Source: Candidatus Mesenet endosymbiont of Phosphuga atrata
GTDB taxonomy: Bacteria; Pseudomonadota; Alphaproteobacteria; Rickettsiales; Anaplasmataceae
Direction: 5' to 3'
Assembly (NCBI RefSeq): GCF_964020175.1
Contig: NZ_OZ026541.1
Coordinates: 1,054,001-1,118,000, forward strand
DNA length: 64,000 bases
Shown: positions 59,809-64,000 of the stretch, in pieces
How positions within the stretch are numbered: position 1 is the stretch's first letter
Layout of the letters: every line of letters begins with the position of its first letter
Notes under the pieces: model-generated
What the model was told of the DNA's origin: nothing
What the model saw: only the letters and a program-made list of their open reading frames with translations
Databases searched by the model: none
Program-made: the position numbers and the translations under genes

Positions 59809-60777
59809 TCATTTTAAGTAATCTCTTGCTTGAGAGGTTAAAATACGTCCTCTAGGTGTACGTTGCAGAAAATTTATTCTAATTAGATAAGGCTCAACAG
59901 CTTCTTCAAGATTTCCTTTATCTTCAGATAGCGCAACTGAGATAGTATCAATCCCAACTGGATCTGCAGAGTTAGCAATAAACTTTAAGTAATTAATGTC
60001 CAGCTTGTCTAAACCCATTTTATCAATTCCAAGTTTTTGCAGCGCATAATCTGCAATACTATGTGTGATTGTATCGCTGCTATTTTGCAAAAAATCCCTA
60101 ATTCTTCTTAGTAATCTTAAAGCAATTCTTGGTGTGCCACGGGCACGATTTGCAATTTCTTGCGCACCTTCATTATCAATGCTAGTAGATAATAAGCTTG
60201 CTCCTCTTTTTATTATACTAATAAGCTCTTCGAATGAGTAAAATTCTAAATGCACTGGAATGCCGAAGCGATCTCTTAAAGGACCAGAAAGCAAGCCAAG
60301 ACGTGTTGTTGCGCCAACTAAAGTAAATGGTGGTATATCAATTCTCAAAGTTCGTGCGGAACATCCTTCCCCTACTATTATATCAAGACAATAATCTTCC
60401 ATCGCAGTATAAAGTACTTCTTCTATGTTACTGCTAAGTCTGTGGATCTCATCAATGAAAAGAACATCTTTTGCTTGTAGGTTAGTAAGTATTGCTGCTA
60501 GATCCCCAGCTTTACTCAGTAAAGGGCCAGAGGTTGCACGAAAACTTGCCCTTAATTCTTTTGCTATTATATGAGCTAAGGTTGTTTTGCCAAGCCCTGG
60601 TGGACCATATAGCAATACATGATCCATAGCTTCACCTCTTGCATAAGCAGCGCTCACAAAGATTTTTAAATTCTGTATTGCATTTTTTTGTCCAGTGAAG
60701 TCATCTAATTTTTCCGGTCTAATATTAACATTGCGTACATCTTCCTCATGTTCATTTCCAGATAATATGGACTTCAT
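59809..60777 (-). CDS. ruvB: Holliday junction helicase RuvB
   Basis: A 322-residue AAA+ motor that drives branch migration with RuvA. It has Walker [21 protein letters not shown], Walker [21 protein letters not shown], sensor [20 protein letters not shown], the Arg finger region [20 protein letters not shown], and the winged-helix end ([14 protein letters not shown]). Length is normal. ruvA and ruvC are not nearby. Confidence 0.97.
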   Translation of the reverse strand: MKSILSGNEHEEDVRNVNIRPEKLDDFTGQKNAIQNLKIFVSAAYARGEAMDHVLLYGPPGLGKTTLAHIIAKELRASFRATSGPLLSKAGDLAAILTNLQAKDVLFIDEIHRLSSNIEEVLYTAMEDYCLDIIVGEGCSARTLRIDIPPFTLVGATTRLGLLSGPLRDRFGIPVHLEFYSFEELISIIKRGASLLSTSIDNEGAQEIANRARGTPRIALRLLRRIRDFLQNSSDTITHSIADYALQKLGIDKMGLDKLDINYLKFIANSADPVGIDTISVALSEDKGNLEEAVEPYLIRINFLQRTPRGRILTSQARDYLK

Positions 60778-60889
60778 AGATACAAGTAGCCGATTTAAAA
60801 ACTAATTTCAGATTTTGCTTCTATGCTACTGATATTTCTCTGAAAAGCAATTAGTTTACTAACCAAAAATGTCTATATAGTAACATTTA

Positions 60890-62359
60890 TTAGATTGAAG
60901 TACTCGGAATAGGCATTAATTCAGAAGATGGAACAATGTTAAAATTCCTCATGTTCCTAGTATTTTTTAACTCATTAATCTCTAATATACTATTATGCTG
61001 TACTTGATTATCAACATTAATTTGAGTAGCAATGTTTACTGATTCCATACTTGAATTCTTATTAATATAGAATGCTTTTCCTTTATCGCCAAAGCATACC
61101 ACAAGTACACAAAACATAAGTATCACTGTTGCCATAGCAGCGATAAAAAGGGCTGCTTCTTTCATACCAAGCAGAAAGCAACAAGCAGCTCCTATAGTAA
61201 ATGGTGATGTAAACGCTATAATAGCACATAAAGCTTTGCCTTTATCTTGTAACTTACAGTTATGAGCTTTATTAACATCTTTAATTGTGGTAGAAGAAAG
61301 AGTGGATACTTCAGTATTATCTAACTCAAGAAATTTTATTATTTTTCTATTTTTTCTTATTTCTGCATAATTTAATGGCGTCCTATTAGAATAATCCCTT
61401 GCATTAGTATCAGACCCTACTTTGATAAGATGCATAGTGGCATCAAATCTATTATCCATAACGGCAATGTGCAAAGGGGTTATTTTTTCACAATTTTTTG
61501 CATTAACATCAGCTCCTACGTTGATTAATAGCTTAATCATATCAATATTGTTTTTTACAATTGCAATATACAAAGCTGTGTAACCTTCACTATCTCTGAT
61601 ATTAACATCAACCCCCAGACTTATCAAAAGGATAGCCATACGCATGTTATTATCGGCAACAGCTATGTATAAAGGTGTTCTGCCAAGTTTATCTTTTTTG
61701 TCAATCTTAGCTCCTACTTTTACAAGTAGTTCAACCATATTTGGATTGTTTCTCTCAACAGCAAGATGTAATGCTGTAAGCCCAACACTAGACCTTAGAT
61801 TAACATTAGCGTTTAGGTTTATAAGAAGCCTAGCTGTATTTATATCATTATTGAAAACAGCAAGATGCAATGGTGTATATCCTTCATCGTTAACCTCATC
61901 AATATCTACTTTTAAGATAGTAACTAGTAATTCAATAGTTTCTAAATTGCTATAAAAAGCAGCTATATGTAGGGGTATGCAACCAAAGTAATCTTCTTCA
62001 TTAGGGTAAGCACCTCTATCTGTAAATAAATTAATAATAGATACATCATTATTTGCAGCAGCAAGATGCATAGGTGTCAATCCAAGATAACCTCGCACAT
62101 GAACATCAGCTTCTTCCTCTATTAGGAAAGTGGCAGTACGTATGTCACGGCTATAAATTGCACAGTGCAAAAATGTGTTACCGTATTGGTTTTGTGTATC
62201 AAGTATTATACCATACTTAGTAAGTACTTTATTAAGCTCATCACTCAATTCTTGTTTGTCTAAGTTACTGTTATGTGCAATTTGACATATCTCATTGTAG
62301 CACTTATCATATTCAATTATACCCATGTTAGCATCCTTTCTTTGTAATTGATGGTTCAT
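60890..62359 (-). CDS. Ankyrin-repeat protein with C-terminal membrane segments
   Basis: A 489-residue protein. Residues ~50-345 hold about nine ankyrin repeats with a strong consensus (GYTPLHLAVFNNDINTARLL, GLTALHLAVERNNPNMVELL, GRTPLYIAVADNNMRMAILL). Residues ~375-430 hold two or three hydrophobic spans (IIAFTSPFTIGAACCFLLGM; ALFIAAMATVILMFCVLVVC), then a polar tail. No signal peptide. The design suggests a membrane-anchored scaffold for protein binding; host targeting is possible but unproven. Later starts such as MGIIEYDK are possible. Confidence 0.85.
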   Translation of the reverse strand: MNHQLQRKDANMGIIEYDKCYNEICQIAHNSNLDKQELSDELNKVLTKYGIILDTQNQYGNTFLHCAIYSRDIRTATFLIEEEADVHVRGYLGLTPMHLAAANNDVSIINLFTDRGAYPNEEDYFGCIPLHIAAFYSNLETIELLVTILKVDIDEVNDEGYTPLHLAVFNNDINTARLLINLNANVNLRSSVGLTALHLAVERNNPNMVELLVKVGAKIDKKDKLGRTPLYIAVADNNMRMAILLISLGVDVNIRDSEGYTALYIAIVKNNIDMIKLLINVGADVNAKNCEKITPLHIAVMDNRFDATMHLIKVGSDTNARDYSNRTPLNYAEIRKNRKIIKFLELDNTEVSTLSSTTIKDVNKAHNCKLQDKGKALCAIIAFTSPFTIGAACCFLLGMKEAALFIAAMATVILMFCVLVVCFGDKGKAFYINKNSSMESVNIATQINVDNQVQHNSILEINELKNTRNMRNFNIVPSSELMPIPSTSI

Positions 62360-62480
62360 ACTATAACTAGTATAAAATTGTTAATTTGCAAAAAATTTAG
62401 ATTGATCTCTAAATTTTTCTAATTAGGGATAACGTTTTTCAGTAAGTATTAAGTGAATTAGAGATAAATCACAAAAGAAG

Positions 62481-62509
62481 TTGACATATAAGCATAGAAA
62501 TCTAATAAT
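62481..62509 (+). promoter_or_regulatory. Putative rpsD promoter
   Basis: TTGACA (62481-62486), a 17-bp spacer and AATAAT (62504-62509) lie 28 bp before the rpsD start, a good sigma-70-type match. Confidence 0.6.
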
Positions 62510-62537
62510 TTAGTTAATTTTTAGAATTTGATGTTTT

Positions 62538-63185
62538 ATGGGAAATAAAATAGGCAGAAAATATGGTGTTAGTCGTAGGTATGGTGTGAATCTATGGGGG
62601 CAAGCTAAAGACCCAGTAAATTCACGCAAGTATCCGCCAGGAGAGCATGGTACTTCTGGTTTTAAGAGGCTTTCTGATTTTGGAAAGCAGTTTGCTGCAC
62701 ATAAAAAGCTTAAGGCTTACTATAATTTACGTACTAGCAGACAATTTAAAAATACATTTGTAAAAGCAAAGAGAATGGTAAAGAAAGTAGGTAATATAAT
62801 AGATAGTTTTACTGGCCTACTTGAGTCACGTTTAATGTCGGTATTGTATCGCTCTGGGCTTGCATCAACAATTTTTACGGCTAGACAATTTGTGTCTCAC
62901 AGTCATGTAACTGTTAATGGTAAAATGGTAAATGTTGCTAGTTATACGGTTAAATCTGGTGATCTTATAAAAATTAAGAAGAAGTTAATTCACTCAAATG
63001 GAAAAAAGGAATCAGAAGTCCAGTCGGGAATACTTGAATCATCCTCTTATTTAAAGGTAGATTCTTGTGTTGAGGATAAACAAGAATATTATACAATAGA
63101 ATACTTAAGAATGCCAAAATTTTCTGAGATTCCTTATCCAATTGATATGGAAATCAATTTGATTGTTGAGTTTTTCTCAAGGTAA
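62538..63185 (+). CDS. rpsD: 30S ribosomal protein S4
   Basis: A 215-residue primary 16S-binding protein. It begins MGNKIGRKYGVSRRYGVNLW, with SRKYPPGEHGTSG and the S4 domain LLESRLMSVLYRSGLASTIF followed by ARQFVSHSHVTVNGKMVNVA. It lacks the N-terminal zinc Cys cluster. It has an acidic insert near residues 155-175. tRNA-Leu follows 4 bp after the stop, suggesting a joint transcript. Confidence 0.95.
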   Translation: MGNKIGRKYGVSRRYGVNLWGQAKDPVNSRKYPPGEHGTSGFKRLSDFGKQFAAHKKLKAYYNLRTSRQFKNTFVKAKRMVKKVGNIIDSFTGLLESRLMSVLYRSGLASTIFTARQFVSHSHVTVNGKMVNVASYTVKSGDLIKIKKKLIHSNGKKESEVQSGILESSSYLKVDSCVEDKQEYYTIEYLRMPKFSEIPYPIDMEINLIVEFFSR

Positions 63186-63189
63186 TATT

Positions 63190-63276
63190 GCCCGTGTGGC
63201 GGAATGGTAGACGCAGCGGACTTAAAATCCGTGGGTTATTGCAACCTTGGGAGTTCAAGTCTCCCCGTGGGCACCA
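63190..63276 (+). tRNA. tRNA-Leu(TAA)
   Basis: An 87-nt class II tRNA. The acceptor GCCCGTG pairs with CGTGGGC, the anticodon loop CTTAAAA gives TAA, there is a long variable arm (GTGGGTTATTGCAACCTTGG), and the T arm holds TTCAAGT. CCA is encoded at 63274-63276. Confidence 0.95.
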
Positions 63277-63291
63277 TTTATGTGGTATAAC

Positions 63292-63489
63292 ATGATAAAA
63301 TGGACTGATATAGAGGATATAGCAGTTGCTTTAGAAGATGTATATCCTGATGAAGATATAGCAAATATCAGGTTTACTAAACTTAAAAAGATGGTAATTA
63401 CTTTGCAGGGTTTTAATGATAATCCAGATAGGTGTAATGAGAGAATACTTGAAGCGATACAGTTAAAATGGATTGAAGAACGCAGCTAA
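63292..63489 (+). CDS. iscX: Fe-S cluster assembly protein IscX
   Basis: A 65-residue acidic protein. It matches IscX: MIKWTDIEDIAVALEDVYPD, DIANIRFTKLKKMVITLQGF and ERILEAIQLKWIEERS. IscX tunes iron supply or activity of the IscS desulfurase. The start at 63292 is the usual one; 63280 (MWYNMIKW) is in frame. Frames extending into the tRNA are artefacts. No isc genes are adjacent here. Confidence 0.9.
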   Translation: MIKWTDIEDIAVALEDVYPDEDIANIRFTKLKKMVITLQGFNDNPDRCNERILEAIQLKWIEERS

Positions 63490-63538
63490 AGGACGTTTAG
63501 TAATTAAATTTAACATATACCAACAATGGGGGGATGTT

Positions 63539-64000
63539 GTGACAGAAGAAGTTATACAAAAATTAGCAAGAAAGTTCACAGAAGGTGTGAAAGTAGACAT
63601 ACCTTTTATTTCTCCAACTCAAGAAATTATTGGAGAAGCGGTAACTTTTCTTAGAAAATATTCTACTAATGGTACGATACCATTAGCTACTTCTACTTCT
63701 CTTATAACTTTTACATTATCCTATTTTATTGGTTCTGCCTTAATTAATGCAAGAACTCAAAATCAAAGTATACATGGATATGTAATTACTGCTTCTGTTT
63801 TATCATCATTTCTTATTTTATCACTCATACTTAATTCACGGTGTAGAACAATTGCCGAGAATGAAAAAATGGGAAATGAGTTATTAAATAATAATCTAAA
63901 CAAAGGTGTGGTAGATGAAATAAAGATTATTCTGGACTTTAGGAAAGGAAGAACACTTGAGTATGTTGTTCCAGTTGCCTTAAATCAGGTAGATGAATTA
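63539..64000 (+). CDS. Unknown membrane protein, truncated by the window edge
   Basis: A frame open from GTG at 63539 to the end (154 residues so far), with GGGGGG just upstream. It begins VTEEVIQKLARKFTEGVKVD, then two likely membrane spans: PLATSTSLITFTLSYFIGSA and VITASVLSSFLILSLIL. A soluble part follows (EIKIILDFRKGRTLEYVVPV). No family recognised. The ATG at 63534 is out of frame and hits a stop. Confidence 0.6.
   Translation, partial: MTEEVIQKLARKFTEGVKVDIPFISPTQEIIGEAVTFLRKYSTNGTIPLATSTSLITFTLSYFIGSALINARTQNQSIHGYVITASVLSSFLILSLILNSRCRTIAENEKMGNELLNNNLNKGVVDEIKIILDFRKGRTLEYVVPVALNQVDEL

Overview
This window comes from an arthropod-type Wolbachia (Anaplasmataceae, Rickettsiales). The evidence is strong AT-richness, a 23S-5S rRNA unit with no adjacent 16S gene, ankyrin-repeat proteins with membrane or Ser-rich tails, Wolbachia-type IS remnants, pyruvate phosphate dikinase, and a decaying prophage with the WO gene order (lambda-like head genes followed by a P2-like baseplate).

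Positions 1-14000 are prophage and accessory DNA. The head module is terminase (frameshifted), gpW, a RelE/antitoxin pair, a truncated portal, an S49 protease with a nested scaffold start, decoration protein and major capsid protein. An ankyrin gene follows. The baseplate and tail module comes next: a gpV remnant, PAAR, gp25, then broken J and I genes. After these come wrecks of a DUF2924 gene, a serine recombinase, two radC copies, an exonuclease III gene and an IS256-type transposase. The head genes are far better preserved than everything downstream of gp25.

Positions 14000-31000 are mostly housekeeping genes: rho, trcR, rnd, nadE, an intact radC, def and a family-4 uracil-DNA glycosylase. 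A broken membrane-protein gene and a ~300-bp structured repeat (copy A) follow. Then come the minus-strand cluster pstC, atpD, atpC and transaldolase, rpmH-rnpA on the plus strand, and minus-strand 23S-5S rRNA.

Positions 31000-44000 hold ppdK, radA, pstS, three tRNAs and IS256/IS481 debris. They also hold Wolbachia-type proteins of unknown function. Two of these are single-TM proteins with Ser-rich tails ending in Cys-X-Cys, one is a coiled-coil protein, and one is a small membrane protein with LPxY and PPxY motifs.

Positions 44000-64000 are core genes. The minus-strand block is dnaE-rpsF-rpsR-rplI-purB-tRNA(CAT); the plus-strand block is comF, argH-pyrD, nrdB-rsfS-tyrS and uvrC. An IS630 remnant, repeat copy B, ruvB, an ankyrin membrane protein, rpsD, tRNA-Leu, iscX and a truncated membrane protein complete the window.

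The most unusual feature is the pair of repeats A (22719-23014) and B (59360-59653). Each is closed by a 14-bp inverted repeat. Their outer parts are nearly identical, and the divergent centre keeps a hairpin through compensatory base-pair changes. This suggests an undescribed structured RNA family or a cruciform-forming element. No CRISPR array or recognisable cifA/cifB gene was seen.
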